From assembly GCF_001053185.1 (NCBI RefSeq), contig NZ_CSTD01000001.1, forward strand, positions 800,333 through 864,332: a stretch of DNA of 64,000 bases, given 5' to 3'. The position numbers and the translations under genes are program-made. The notes beneath the pieces were generated by a model, which saw only the letters and a program-made list of their open reading frames with translations, made no database searches and was not told where the DNA came from. The first letter of the stretch is position 1. Each line of letters opens with the position of its first letter. Shown piece after piece: positions 18,818-29,965 of this stretch. The stretch is from Mycobacterium bohemicum DSM 44277 (lineage in GTDB: Bacteria; Actinomycetota; Actinomycetes; Mycobacteriales; Mycobacteriaceae).

Positions 18818-20041
18818 CTAGCCGCCCACGGGCGGACGGGCCATGACGGTGGGCTTGAAGCCGTAGCGCGGTCCGGCGCCGTGTCCGGCCCCCGAGCCCA
18901 CCCCGGCGAGCGGCATGCCGCCGAGGAGATTTCCGGTTCCGGCGCTCTCCGGTGCGGCGCTGACGGTGCTGACCAGCTGGGGCCCGACGTGGCCGGTCGC
19001 CGGCCCGACGGCCGACGCCCAGGTGGCCGGCACGGACAGCTTGCCGATCGAGGTTGCGCTGCCCAGATGCGCCGCGGCGCCCGCGCCGCCGCCCAGCAGG
19101 CCGCCCAGACTCGGCAGCGCCTTGGGTACCGCGGCCGCGGCGGCAGCCGGGCCGGTGATCGCTCCCAGGGTCTTGGCCATCTGCACACCGAAGTTGCCCA
19201 TACCGACGCTGAAGTACGGCAGACCCTCGGTGTTGTAGAAGAAGCTCGCGTAGTTGCTGTAACCGCTGAGGAGCGTGCCGAAGTTGCTCGGAAGCACCGT
19301 CTGGCCGCTGAACAGGAACCAGAGTTCGGTCAGCAGCGGGTTGTCCGTGCCGAACTGGGTCACCAGTTTCGTGGTCCCGGCCGGCGAGGCCAGCAGCCCC
19401 AGCTGGCTCTGGATCTGGGTGAGGTACCCCTGCAGGGTCTGCTGCAGCGACGCCGCCGGGGTGGCCTGGGCAGCGGTCACGGCCGCGGCCTGGGTGGTGG
19501 TGGACGACGGGTTCACGATGGTCGGGGCGTTTTGGTACGGCGTCACTTTGGTCGCCGCCGCGGACTGGCCGGCGTAGCTGTACAGCGCCGAGGCGTTCTG
19601 CGCCCAGAACTCGCCATACTGCGCCTCGAGCTGGGCGATGACTCCGTTGTTCTGGCCCAGGATGTTGGTCGACATCGCCTGCGACAACGCGGCGCGGTTG
19701 GCCGCGATCAGCGGGGGCGGCACCACGGAGGCCAGCACGGTCTCGTAAGCCGCCGCCGCCGACTGAGCCTGGGCGGCGGTTTCCTCGGCCTGGGTGGCCG
19801 TGGTGGTCATCCAGGTCACGTAAGGCTGGACCGCGGAGGCCATCGACGCCGACGCGGGCCCCAACCACTCCTCGCCGGCCAGCGTGGTGACCACCTTGTC
19901 GTAGCCCATGGCCGCCGAATTGAGTTCGGCCGCAAGCCCATTCCATGCCGAGGCCGCCGCCATGAGGGACGACGAACCCGGACCCGAATAGATCATCGCG
20001 GAGGAGACCTCCGGAGGCAACGCACCAAGATCGATTGACAT
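18818..20041 (-). CDS. PPE family protein (PPE25/PPE27-like), copy 1 of duplicated unit
   Basis: A 407-residue PPE protein (MSIDLGALPPEVSSAMIYSGPG). It has the type hallmark SFFYNTEGLPYFSVGMGNFG near residue 270, KLSVPATWASA near 330 and the end GPRYGFKPTVMARPPVGG. The PE gene at 20054 lies 12 bp upstream on the same strand, a typical cotranscribed PE-PPE pair. It is the counterpart of the PPE at 15109. Confidence 0.93.
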   Translation of the reverse strand: MSIDLGALPPEVSSAMIYSGPGSSSLMAAASAWNGLAAELNSAAMGYDKVVTTLAGEEWLGPASASMASAVQPYVTWMTTTATQAEETAAQAQSAAAAYETVLASVVPPPLIAANRAALSQAMSTNILGQNNGVIAQLEAQYGEFWAQNASALYSYAGQSAAATKVTPYQNAPTIVNPSSTTTQAAAVTAAQATPAASLQQTLQGYLTQIQSQLGLLASPAGTTKLVTQFGTDNPLLTELWFLFSGQTVLPSNFGTLLSGYSNYASFFYNTEGLPYFSVGMGNFGVQMAKTLGAITGPAAAAAAVPKALPSLGGLLGGGAGAAAHLGSATSIGKLSVPATWASAVGPATGHVGPQLVSTVSAAPESAGTGNLLGGMPLAGVGSGAGHGAGPRYGFKPTVMARPPVGG

Positions 20042-20053
20042 GTCCTCTACCCC

Positions 20054-20353
20054 CTAGCCGGTCGCGGCCGCGTTGGCCGCCTCGGTCGCCGCGTACGACC
20101 CCGAGCTGACGCCCAGGGTGTTGACGAACATCTCGTGGATGGCCGCAGCCTGCGCGCTGACGGCCTGGTACATCTGGGCGTGCGCGGCGAACTGCGCCGC
20201 GGTGAGCGCCGAGACCTCATCGGCGGCCGCGGGGACCACCCCCGTCGTCGGGGCGGCCACGGCCGCGTTCTGAGCGCTCAACGCCGAGCCGATACCCTGC
20301 AACGTGCCCGCCGCCGCAGCAAGTGCCTCGGGCTGCGTCGTCACAAACGACAT
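20054..20353 (-). CDS. PE family protein, copy 1 of duplicated unit
   Basis: A 99-residue PE-only protein (MSFVTTQPEALAAAAGTLQGIGSALSAQ). YxxxE export motif near residues 87-91 (SYAATEAAN). It is paired with the PPE 12 bp downstream. It is closer to the PE at 14468 (shared ADEVSALTAAQFAAHAQMYQ) than to the PE at 16341. Confidence 0.93.
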   Translation of the reverse strand: MSFVTTQPEALAAAAGTLQGIGSALSAQNAAVAAPTTGVVPAAADEVSALTAAQFAAHAQMYQAVSAQAAAIHEMFVNTLGVSSGSYAATEAANAAATG

Positions 20354-20484
20354 CTAAGTTCCTCCTCATACTCGGGCTCGGTGACCTTCAAAAGCCTTCA
20401 CAAAGGGATGCTGTCCTGGTCGGGACATGGCTTGCTAGTGAGACTAATTGGATCGCTTCCGGTAGCGCCTCCTTAGCGCCAAGT

Positions 20485-20526
20485 GTTCATTGGTGGACAA
20501 CTGGTGTTCATCTGGAGTGCTCATCC
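20485..20526. repeat. Two 21-bp units of the GTTCAT repeat
   Basis: GTTCATTGGTGG at 20485 and GTTCATCTGGAG at 20506 start exactly 21 bp apart. They lie at the end of the PPE gene and about 130 bp upstream of the PE at 20353. The same unit recurs at 22136-22219. Confidence 0.55.
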
Positions 20527-21759
20527 GGCCGACGGTGGTCGGGTCAGGACGCTGTGTTTGAACCCGTACTTGTTGGTGTAGCCGTAGCCGGCCGACCGCC
20601 GTCCCACGGACCCCATGGGCATGCCGCGCAAGATGGCGTTGGTGGCGGGTCCCCCGGCGCCGGCTGCAGGGGTCTCCTCCGTCACCGCGCTGGCCAGGCT
20701 CACCTCCGCGGTCGCGTTGGTCCACGACGACGGAACCGACAACATCCCGACCTTGCCGGCCGAGCCCGCGCTGGCCAGCATGGCCCCACCGGTGTTGCCG
20801 CTGACCGAGCTGACGCCGCTGATGGCGCCCAGGTGCAGGCCGGCGAACTGTGGAGTGGGGATCCACGCACCGCCGGCACCGGCCGTCGTGCCGGCGCCGA
20901 ACGTGAGCTGCTGTCCGATCGACCAGCCGAAGTTCCCGATACCGACGCCGAAATATGCCTGCAGGGTCTGCTTGATGATCGCGGTGTAAATGCCAGGCGT
21001 CAGCCCGAACCAGTTGTTGGTCGGCGTCGGCAAACCGTACGTGAGGAAGTCCTGGATCTGGCTCTGGATCATCGAGAATGGCCAGTTGCTCGCGCTCCAG
21101 GTCGACAGCTGCCCCAGCAAGTCCGGAACGGAGACGGTCTGGGCGGCCGCCGCGGCCGTCTGCCCGGAGTTGCCGGCCGGCTGCGCGGCGGCCTGGGCGA
21201 CCGCGAGGCCCTGATTGGCCACGCCCTCCGGGGTCGAGGTGTTCGGCGGCGACTGGTACTGCGTCAGCACCGTGGCGGCGGCCGACGACGCGGCGTAGCC
21301 GTACATCGCCGCGGCGTCCTGCGCCCACATCTCCATGTACTGCGCTTCGGTCGCCATGATGGCCGGGGTGTTCTGACCGAAGAAGTTGGTGGCGATCAGC
21401 GACATCAGCAAGACCCGGTTGGCCGCGACCACCGGCGGTGGCACCGTCATGGCGAACGCCGACTCGAACGCCGCCGCGGCGGCCCGCGCCTGACTGGCGC
21501 TCTCCTCGGCCAGACCCGACACCGTGCTGAGCCAGCTCACGTACGGCAGGACCGCCGAGACCATCGCCGTCGACGACGGACCCACCCAGGGCGAACTGGT
21601 CAACTCGGTGATCACCGAGTTGTAGCCGCTGGCCGCCGTCGCCAGCTCGGCCGCCAGCGCGTCCCACGCCGTCGCGGCGACCATCATCGATTCGGCCCCC
21701 GGGCCCGCATACATCCGACCGGAATTGATTTCGGGCGGCAACGCTCCGAAGTCGAACAC
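20521..21759 (-). CDS. PPE family protein (PPE26-like), copy 1 of duplicated unit
   Basis: A 412-residue PPE protein ([21 protein letters not shown]). It shares with the PPE at 17077 the block [38 protein letters not shown], the SVP motif (MLSVPSSW) and the end [24 protein letters not shown] lies in the PPE domain. It is the first gene after the ferredoxin in the direction of transcription and stands 168 bp before its PE neighbour. Confidence 0.92.
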   Translation of the reverse strand: MFDFGALPPEINSGRMYAGPGAESMMVAATAWDALAAELATAASGYNSVITELTSSPWVGPSSTAMVSAVLPYVSWLSTVSGLAEESASQARAAAAAFESAFAMTVPPPVVAANRVLLMSLIATNFFGQNTPAIMATEAQYMEMWAQDAAAMYGYAASSAAATVLTQYQSPPNTSTPEGVANQGLAVAQAAAQPAGNSGQTAAAAAQTVSVPDLLGQLSTWSASNWPFSMIQSQIQDFLTYGLPTPTNNWFGLTPGIYTAIIKQTLQAYFGVGIGNFGWSIGQQLTFGAGTTAGAGGAWIPTPQFAGLHLGAISGVSSVSGNTGGAMLASAGSAGKVGMLSVPSSWTNATAEVSLASAVTEETPAAGAGGPATNAILRGMPMGSVGRRSAGYGYTNKYGFKHSVLTRPPSAG

Positions 21760-22249
21760 CGCGTCCTCCTCAGTCGCCCGCGATCGCCATGGCGATCGCG
21801 GCCCTCAACCACAACTGTTGCAAGTCCTGGGAGCGACCTCCTCAGAGGTGGCTCCCCCGGGACTGCGTTGGCCCGTTGTAGGTCGCCGGCTGACTTCGAT
21901 CTGTCGATCGGCAAATCAGCGCTGGATTATCGGGTTTGGCTTTGCGCACCCGTTCGCTGTGCCCGGATAGGCGACCCCGCACCGGGATTCCCGGTTGCGT
22001 CAGCACGAACGACACGCACAATCTGGCCCGATTACCCATTGTCAGCAACCGAGCGACAGCCCTACGTTGCCCGAACTGTCGCTCGTGGAGAACATTAGTT
22101 GTTCGATCCGGAGTCGCGGACGCCCGACGCCAACTGTTCATTGGAGGCCAGCGATTGTTCAATCCCGGTCAACCACTGTTCATTTGGAGCAACCGGGCGT
22201 TCACCTGCATTTCGCTTGGAGCTCAGCTGGCGAACGTCAATCCGCGTCG
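21760..22249. other. 490-bp intergenic region upstream of the first PPE
   Basis: No gene seen. It holds the phased 21-bp repeats at 22136-22219 and should carry the promoter of the PPE at 21759. The region 21880-22110 is less GC-rich than the genes around it. Confidence 0.5.
22136..22219. repeat. Four 21-bp phased direct repeats (GTTCA core)
   Basis: GTTCA begins at 22136, 22157, 22178 and 22199, each 21 bp apart. Units read GTTCATTGGAGG, GTTCAATCCCGG, GTTCATTTGGAG and GTTCACCTGCAT, so the core and spacing are kept better than the rest. A degenerate fifth unit (GCTCAGCTGG) starts at 22221. Twenty-one bp is two helical turns, placing each core on the same DNA face. Confidence 0.6.
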
Positions 22250-23838
<1,589 letters not shown>

Positions 23839-23841
<3 letters not shown>

Positions 23842-23883
23842 GTTGAGGCCGGCCCGGGCATTGCCCCGGCCGGCCTCAACTCA
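23839..23883. terminator. Bidirectional terminator between cyp143 and eccC5
   Basis: Perfect 16-bp arms (23839-23854 and 23868-23883), then one C-C mismatch, then 4 more pairs (856-859 with 863-866 of 23 kb) closing on a 3-base loop. The stem begins inside the cyp143 stop codon and ends 11 bp before the eccC5 stop. It would stop transcripts from both sides. Confidence 0.85.
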
Positions 23884-23893
23884 ACCTGACGGA

Positions 23894-26800
23894 CTACTTG
23901 CGGAACTCGGTCGACGCCACCTGGACGAAGACGCCGGTGTCCTCGGCCATGAGGAGGCCACGGCCGCGGGGCAGCGGGCCGCCCTTCATCTTGCCGCGGA
24001 TGAAGCCCTCGTCGGGGTCGGCGTCCATCACCAGCAGCGGCGCGTTGGCCTGGTGCAGCGCCCGCAGCATCGGGTCGCTGCCGGCCGACGACCAGCCACC
24101 GAAGGTCCGGGTCACGAGCACGTGCAGGCCGACGTCGGCCGCCCGGTTCACCCAGGGCGCGGCCTTGTGCAGCGGTGAGTCGAAACCCGTTGGCAGCTGC
24201 TGGATGTCGTCCACGATGAGGAAGATCTCGGGACCGCTCCACCACGACCGCGACAGCAACTCCTCCGCCGACAGGCCGGGTGGCGGTTCGCGGCCGGCCA
24301 GGACCGCCGCCAGCTCCGTCATCATCGCGTTCACGCCGTCGAGGTTGTAGGCGAACTTCTCGACGTACTCCGAGCCGAGCACCGTCAGCAGCTGACGGCG
24401 CGGGTCGACAAGCCAGACCTGGGCCGAGGGCTGCCCCGGCGCCGGTGGGGTCGGCGCCGCGGTCGCACCCGGGGCATACAGCCTGCCGATCTCGGACATG
24501 ATGGTGGCCAGCGTCGTGGTCTTGCCGCATTCGCGTCGGCCCGTCACCATCAGGTGCGAGTTCTCGGCGAAGTTGAGATAGACCGGCGCGAGGTCCAATT
24601 CCGAGATGGCCCAAGCGATTCCGCCGGCGCCAACGCCCTGGCGGGTGTCGCGGGCGGCGAGCTCGCGCACCTGCTGAACGCCGAAGATGGCGGGCAGCCG
24701 GCGCACCGGCGGTGCCTGGGCGCTCGTGAGGCGGCTGACCGCTTCGACGATGCTGTCCGACTCGAAAATGTTGCTCGGCGTGCTGGACAGTGCGGGCCGG
24801 GCCACCAGCGTGTGCAAACCGGCCTGGGGGTCGGCGTCGAGGCGGACGTAGTTGACCGCGACCATGCCGCGGCCCGGCTTGACCGGCACCTCCTTGGCGA
24901 ACCGCGACCGCACCAGCTTGGCGTCTTCGACGGCGGCCAGGCGCAGCTCGACGCGGGACCCGAAGCCGCTGCGCACCGGCGGCCGCAGCTCCGACTCGCG
25001 GTCGGCGGTGACGATCACGTGCACGCCGAACGACGGGCCCTGGTTGATGATCACGTTGACCTGCTCGATCAGGACCTCGTTCTCCTCGGCCAGCGCCCGG
25101 TAGTTGTCGACCACCAGGTAGACGTCGCCGAACCCGTCATTGGGCACCGGCCCGGGCTCCCCGCCGAACTTGCGGCGACGGAACACCTCCATCGAGGCGA
25201 TCCCGTACTCGAGGAAGGTGCGCTTGCGCTCGCGGACCAGCGCCAGCAATTCGGCCACCGTGCGGCGCACGCCGTAGGGATCGGTGGGTCCGGCCACCTC
25301 ACCGACGTGCGGCAGCCGGGCCACGGTCGTCAGCGCGGTGCTGCTGTAGGCCAGGCAGTAGAACTGGACCTGCTCGGGCGTGTGGGTGAGCGCGGCCGCG
25401 CAGATCAGCGTCTGCAGGGCCGTGGTCTTGCCCGAGCCGCCGGCGCCCAGGATCAGGACGTTCGCGCCGGGCCCGGAGGTGTCGACCGTCCACGGCGGCT
25501 GGTCGTGCTTGAACGGCCGGTCGATGATCCCGAGCGGGAACACCAGGTTGCGCGCGGTGCCGTAGTCCTGCTGCCAGGAGTGGCCGAGGAACCGGTTGAC
25601 CAGCTCGTCGATGGCGATGGGCTGGTTCAGCGGCGGCTGCCAGAGCCGGTAGGGCTCGAACTGGATCTTGCGCAGCTGGTCGATGATCACCGTGCCGACC
25701 TTGGGGACGCGGATCCCCTCCTCGTCCTCGTCCTCGGCCGCGTCGAGCGCCTCACCGTTGGAGCCATTGGTCAACATGGCCGGCGGGACGTCCGGGCCCT
25801 GAACGCTCACTTCCAGCGGGGTGAACGAGTTGGTGAACAGCTGCGGGCGAACGTAGTCGATGCTGTGCACCAGTGCCGGCGTTTCCTCGCCGTCGATGGT
25901 GATGCCGCGCGGGATGAAGTCACGCCACAGGAACTCGGCCTGGAACCGGATGATGTCCTCGAGGCTCTTGCGGAAGTACCCGAGGCCGGCCTGCGCGGGC
26001 AGGTTGACCGCGTTCGGCACGCCGGCCGCCTGCGCGGCGCCGGCGGTGCGGGCTTTCAGCACCAGCCGGTAACCCATGTTCTCCATGAGCTTCTCGGCGC
26101 GGCTTTCGATGGTCTGCGACGCCATCATCAGGTGGATCCAGTAGGCGCGGCCCTGACGGCCGATCGAGTCCAGCACGTCGACGGCGGTCGGCATGATGCG
26201 GAACCACTCGTAGAACTCGTCGATGACGACCACGAGCATCGGCAGCGGCGGCATGTCCTGCCCGCGGGCGCGCATCCGCGACCGCACGGAGTTGTACTCC
26301 TTGGCGTCGTCGACGCCGGCGCTGTCGCAGATGGCCTTGCGGCGGGCGATCTCGCCCCACAGGGCGTCCAGGAAGCGCTCCATCAGCGCCTGGTCTTCTT
26401 CCAGGTCGGTGATGATCCGGGACACGTGCGGCACCCCGGCGAACGGCTTCACCGCCGACCCACCCTTGAGGTCGGCCAGGACGAACTGCAGCTCCTCGGG
26501 CGGGTGGCCGAGCATCAGCGACTCGATCACCGTCCGCACCAGGGTCGACTTACCGGAACCGGTGGTGCCGGACATGACCCCGTGCGGGCCGTCGCCGCCC
26601 TCGTCCAGGGACTTCATGTCCAGGAACAGCAGCTCGCCGTTGTCGGAGCGGTTGCCGAACGGGGCCCGCAACCGCGAGCGTCCCATCGAGTCCGTGCGGC
26701 TCCCCCACAGCGCGTCGAAGTCGATGGCGGCGGGGTCGTCGACGCCGTAGTAGGACAGGATGTCGCGGGCGCCGATGTGGGCGACCCGCTGGCCGATCTC

Positions 26801-28060
26801 CTCGTAGGCCTCGGCGAGCCGCCAGCGCGCCAGCTTCTGGGCGAACTCCTCGGCGTCGGCGACGCTGACGTGATCGGTGAGCGCGAAGAACCACGGCTTC
26901 TCGTCGATCACCATCCAGGTGTCGCGGTCGCGGGGCAGCGCCTCGATGACGCCCCGCTCGTCGAAGCGCAGCGTGCGCTCCGGCACCGACGACCACATCG
27001 GGCCGCCGGTCAGGTCGAAGAAGGTGACGCCGTCGATGCCCTCGGCGCTGATCACGTACTCCCATTGGGGATCGGTGACGTCGGCGATGATCACCGTGTG
27101 CGGGGTCGGGGTCTGCGCCGACGAGCTGGCGTGCCGGGGCGTGAAAGATCCCCGGCCGGCGAACAATTCGGCCTGCTCCGCGGCGAACTCGCGGACCGAT
27201 GCGTACACCATCCGGGCGTTGCCCGCGGCGTCCTGGCGGCGGGGGTCACCGAAGTGCGGGAGCCACTTCACCCAGTCCCACTCGTCGAGATCCGCGCTGA
27301 CGACCACCATCTGCACGTGGTCGGGACCGTGCGAGAAGGCCAGCTGGCACATGATGGCGCGCATCAGCCCCAGAACCTGCTCGCGCTCCCCCACCAGCGA
27401 GTACCACGGCTCCACCAGCAGCGAGATCATCTTGGGCAGGTTGTAGACCACGCTCTGGTAGCGGCCGAATTCCTGCAGCGCCTTGCCCGTCACCGGCTCC
27501 AGCTCGATGTCGGTCGGCATGTTCTGCGGCTCACCCCAGGTCACCTCGGGGCGGGTCATGCCGACGCCGACCCGGACGACCCCGAAGTTCAGATCCTTGC
27601 CGTCGGGCTTGCGCTCCCACATCCGCGACGATCCGACCGCCGCGGACAGCGTGGAGGGCGCCGGGTGGTACCACCGGTAGTTGGCGTCCATGCTGTCGGC
27701 CGACTCGTGCGCGGTCTCGCGCAGCATGTCCAGCATCAGCATGAACTGGGCGCGCATCGCGTCCAGCTTCGGCCTGCTCATCTGCTGCTGGCCGCCGGCG
27801 CCGCGGAACATCATCATCATCATGCCGCCGACCATGAAGATCGGGAAGATGGCCCCGACGCCCCCGAAGACGTGTGATCCGCTGGCGAACACCATGGCGA
27901 CCATGCCGCCCAGCAGACCGATCACCACGACGCCGACGACCACGATCCACCACGGCTTGCCCTCCGGCGGCGGGATGCTCAGCGGGGTCGGTAGGACGAT
28001 GTTTTCCGGCTTGATGACCGGAGGCTTCTCCGGTGTCGGCCGCGCGAACCCACGTTTCAC
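23894..28060 (-). CDS. eccC5: ESX-5 FtsK/SpoIIIE-type ATPase EccC5
   Basis: A 1388-residue motor protein in one uninterrupted frame. Two transmembrane helices lie near residues 40-85 (IVVVGVVVIGLLGGMVAMVF). Three ATPase domains have Walker A motifs GTTGSGKST (about 498), GAGGSGKTT (about 873) and RRECGKTT (about 1177). The first keeps a full Walker B (VVVIDEF). The second has VVDN and the third VVDD, so the last two lack the catalytic Glu, as usual in EccC. It powers substrate recognition and export. The start overlaps the eccB5 stop by 4 bp. Confidence 0.97.
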   Translation of the reverse strand: MKRGFARPTPEKPPVIKPENIVLPTPLSIPPPEGKPWWIVVVGVVVIGLLGGMVAMVFASGSHVFGGVGAIFPIFMVGGMMMMMFRGAGGQQQMSRPKLDAMRAQFMLMLDMLRETAHESADSMDANYRWYHPAPSTLSAAVGSSRMWERKPDGKDLNFGVVRVGVGMTRPEVTWGEPQNMPTDIELEPVTGKALQEFGRYQSVVYNLPKMISLLVEPWYSLVGEREQVLGLMRAIMCQLAFSHGPDHVQMVVVSADLDEWDWVKWLPHFGDPRRQDAAGNARMVYASVREFAAEQAELFAGRGSFTPRHASSSAQTPTPHTVIIADVTDPQWEYVISAEGIDGVTFFDLTGGPMWSSVPERTLRFDERGVIEALPRDRDTWMVIDEKPWFFALTDHVSVADAEEFAQKLARWRLAEAYEEIGQRVAHIGARDILSYYGVDDPAAIDFDALWGSRTDSMGRSRLRAPFGNRSDNGELLFLDMKSLDEGGDGPHGVMSGTTGSGKSTLVRTVIESLMLGHPPEELQFVLADLKGGSAVKPFAGVPHVSRIITDLEEDQALMERFLDALWGEIARRKAICDSAGVDDAKEYNSVRSRMRARGQDMPPLPMLVVVIDEFYEWFRIMPTAVDVLDSIGRQGRAYWIHLMMASQTIESRAEKLMENMGYRLVLKARTAGAAQAAGVPNAVNLPAQAGLGYFRKSLEDIIRFQAEFLWRDFIPRGITIDGEETPALVHSIDYVRPQLFTNSFTPLEVSVQGPDVPPAMLTNGSNGEALDAAEDEDEEGIRVPKVGTVIIDQLRKIQFEPYRLWQPPLNQPIAIDELVNRFLGHSWQQDYGTARNLVFPLGIIDRPFKHDQPPWTVDTSGPGANVLILGAGGSGKTTALQTLICAAALTHTPEQVQFYCLAYSSTALTTVARLPHVGEVAGPTDPYGVRRTVAELLALVRERKRTFLEYGIASMEVFRRRKFGGEPGPVPNDGFGDVYLVVDNYRALAEENEVLIEQVNVIINQGPSFGVHVIVTADRESELRPPVRSGFGSRVELRLAAVEDAKLVRSRFAKEVPVKPGRGMVAVNYVRLDADPQAGLHTLVARPALSSTPSNIFESDSIVEAVSRLTSAQAPPVRRLPAIFGVQQVRELAARDTRQGVGAGGIAWAISELDLAPVYLNFAENSHLMVTGRRECGKTTTLATIMSEIGRLYAPGATAAPTPPAPGQPSAQVWLVDPRRQLLTVLGSEYVEKFAYNLDGVNAMMTELAAVLAGREPPPGLSAEELLSRSWWSGPEIFLIVDDIQQLPTGFDSPLHKAAPWVNRAADVGLHVLVTRTFGGWSSAGSDPMLRALHQANAPLLVMDADPDEGFIRGKMKGGPLPRGRGLLMAEDTGVFVQVASTEFRK

Positions 28061-29574
28061 TTAGGTACCACCAACTCTGCAGGGGACATGTCCATCGGTA
28101 GGGTGTCGTGCTCCACGAGCGCATCGGCCCGGGACAGGGTCGGGCCTTGCGGCAGCAGCCGCAACGCCACCCAGGGTGCCAGGCTCGGCGCCGTCTTCAG
28201 GCCCAGCGCCTCACGCACCTCGCGGCTGTCGTCCACGCCGAACCGGGCGCCGGCGTCCGTGAGCCACCACAGGGATTCCATCGTCTTGGCGCCGGGGTCG
28301 TTGCCGGTGAGCGCCACGAAGTTCGCGTAGTCCGGACCGAAGTAGACTTGGTCGGCCTCGCGGCCGGTCGTGTCCGCCTTGACCAGCGACACCACCCGGC
28401 CCATCTCCTTCTGCGCCACCGGGATGGTTGGCCCGGAGATGACCTGGATGCGGGCGCGGTTCTCACCGGAGGTCTTCTGCCACCACCAGCACGTCGCGGG
28501 GTTCTCCCGGATGTCCATCACGTTCAACGGCGTGTCCGGGTAGGAGGACAGGTCCAGCTTGTTCACCACGGGCATCTTCGCCAGCGCGGACGGCTCGACC
28601 GTCACCGGCTTGGTGTTGCCCGGCCCGGCGTTCTGCAGGATCTGCGCCACCAGGGGCGGCAGCGTCTGCACGCCGTCGGCCAGCACCAGCGAATACTGTT
28701 GCGGCCCACTGATTTGCGGGGTGACGATCACCGTGCCGATCGGCCCGGGCGCCCCCGGGAAGGCCGCCGGGGAGCCCGCGTTCTGGATCTCCGGGACCGC
28801 CAGCTCGGGACCGACCGGCAGCGCGTCGAACAGGGCGCGGCTCATCGGCTTGGCCATGCTGACCTGTTCCGGGGTCAGGCCCAGCGGCAACAGCACGGAC
28901 CGGTTCGTCGAGTCGATCCGCGACCGGCGCCCTTGCCGGATCACCCAGGCGTCCCCGCCGTAGCTGAGCACCACGGCGTCCGAGCCGTTGAGCACCTGGC
29001 GGTGGTTGGTGAGGTCGGGGTTGCCGTCGATCACCGTCACGGTTACGCCGGACGGCGATGCCACCCCGGTCGAGCCGCCGACGGTGTCACACACCAGCCA
29101 CGACGAGGCCTGCGGTGTCTTGGGCGTCATGTTCGTCGGCGCGCCCGGGATGCCGACCAGCGGCCCCCGCGGCATGTTGGCGATCTGACTTCCCTTGACC
29201 AGGTGTGGGTTGTCGGGGCGGCCGGTGATGAGCCGCGCCGAGGCCAGGTTCAGGGCCGGAAACAGCTTGTCGCCCACGCGCACGTACAACGCGCCGGAGT
29301 CCCGGTCGGCGATGATGGGCGACTCGTTGATCTGGCCGGACGGGCTGATGAACGACCACAGCAGCGCGCCCAGGCAGATCACCAGCGCCGCGGAGATCGA
29401 CGCCACCACGGCCAGCGTCTGGCGCCGACCCGGCTCGATCTCCATGCGGACCCGCCACCGGGTCAGCGCCATCGCGGTCCGGCGGGCCAGGAACTGGTAG
29501 CCGGTGACCTGCGTCCGCGTCGACAACCCGAGGCCATAGCCCGACCCGCGCTGCCCGCGACTCTCTTCCGCCAC
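28057..29574 (-). CDS. eccB5: ESX-5 membrane component EccB5
   Basis: A 505-residue protein with a cytoplasmic N-terminus (TRTQVTGYQFLARRTAMALTR, the EccB signature), one transmembrane helix near residues 52-75 (VVASISAALVICLGALLWSF), and a large periplasmic domain with R1-R4 type repeats. Two Cys (LVCDTVGG and TCWWWQ) may pair. It is the first gene of eccB5-eccC5; the overlap with eccC5 implies coupled translation. It was judged EccB5 by context and similarity pattern. Confidence 0.96.
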   Translation of the reverse strand: MAEESRGQRGSGYGLGLSTRTQVTGYQFLARRTAMALTRWRVRMEIEPGRRQTLAVVASISAALVICLGALLWSFISPSGQINESPIIADRDSGALYVRVGDKLFPALNLASARLITGRPDNPHLVKGSQIANMPRGPLVGIPGAPTNMTPKTPQASSWLVCDTVGGSTGVASPSGVTVTVIDGNPDLTNHRQVLNGSDAVVLSYGGDAWVIRQGRRSRIDSTNRSVLLPLGLTPEQVSMAKPMSRALFDALPVGPELAVPEIQNAGSPAAFPGAPGPIGTVIVTPQISGPQQYSLVLADGVQTLPPLVAQILQNAGPGNTKPVTVEPSALAKMPVVNKLDLSSYPDTPLNVMDIRENPATCWWWQKTSGENRARIQVISGPTIPVAQKEMGRVVSLVKADTTGREADQVYFGPDYANFVALTGNDPGAKTMESLWWLTDAGARFGVDDSREVREALGLKTAPSLAPWVALRLLPQGPTLSRADALVEHDTLPMDMSPAELVVPK

Positions 29575-29965
29575 GTTATTTCACCATCCGGTCTGCTAGA
29601 ACGCCTGGATAAAGTCCCTCGGGATTTGCCCGGCGCGAATTGCTTCCACAACCGTCACAACCGTAAGGCACCCGCACCCACCTCGCCACGCGGCGCCATT
29701 TCTCGTCCTCTATTACATATGCCGCTGTTCCCGAACCCGCCACCTTCGGGGTTGTCGGGGTCAGAGCCGCTCGCGGCCGCGGCGTGCGCCGCCGGCCCGC
29801 GCGTTCCGTGTGCCCCACTTACCCCCCGACCGGACTCGACGACCTCATCGTAGCGGCGAACGGCCGGCTCGTCCTGCCAAACGTCGCCTTCAGCGAACAC
29901 ACGGGTGAGCGCCGCCCGCGCAGCAAAACTCGCACGCCGGGCCGTTCTGCCTCCGACGCTGCAAG
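29575..29965. other. 391-bp divergent spacer, eccB5 and malQ promoters
   Basis: No gene seen. It must hold the promoters for eccB5 (minus) and the malQ remnant (plus). The segment 29640-29730 has the lowest GC, including TATTACATATG, and is the best place for the eccB5 promoter. Confidence 0.45.

Noticed and set aside
20485..22219. CRISPR array
   Set aside because: Units are 21 bp with no separate repeat and spacer, and no cas genes are present in the window.
24554..27877. 1107-residue open frame antisense to eccC5
   Set aside because: Composition is that of a GC-rich shadow frame (His, Arg, Asp rich) and it lies wholly within eccC5, which has full family features.
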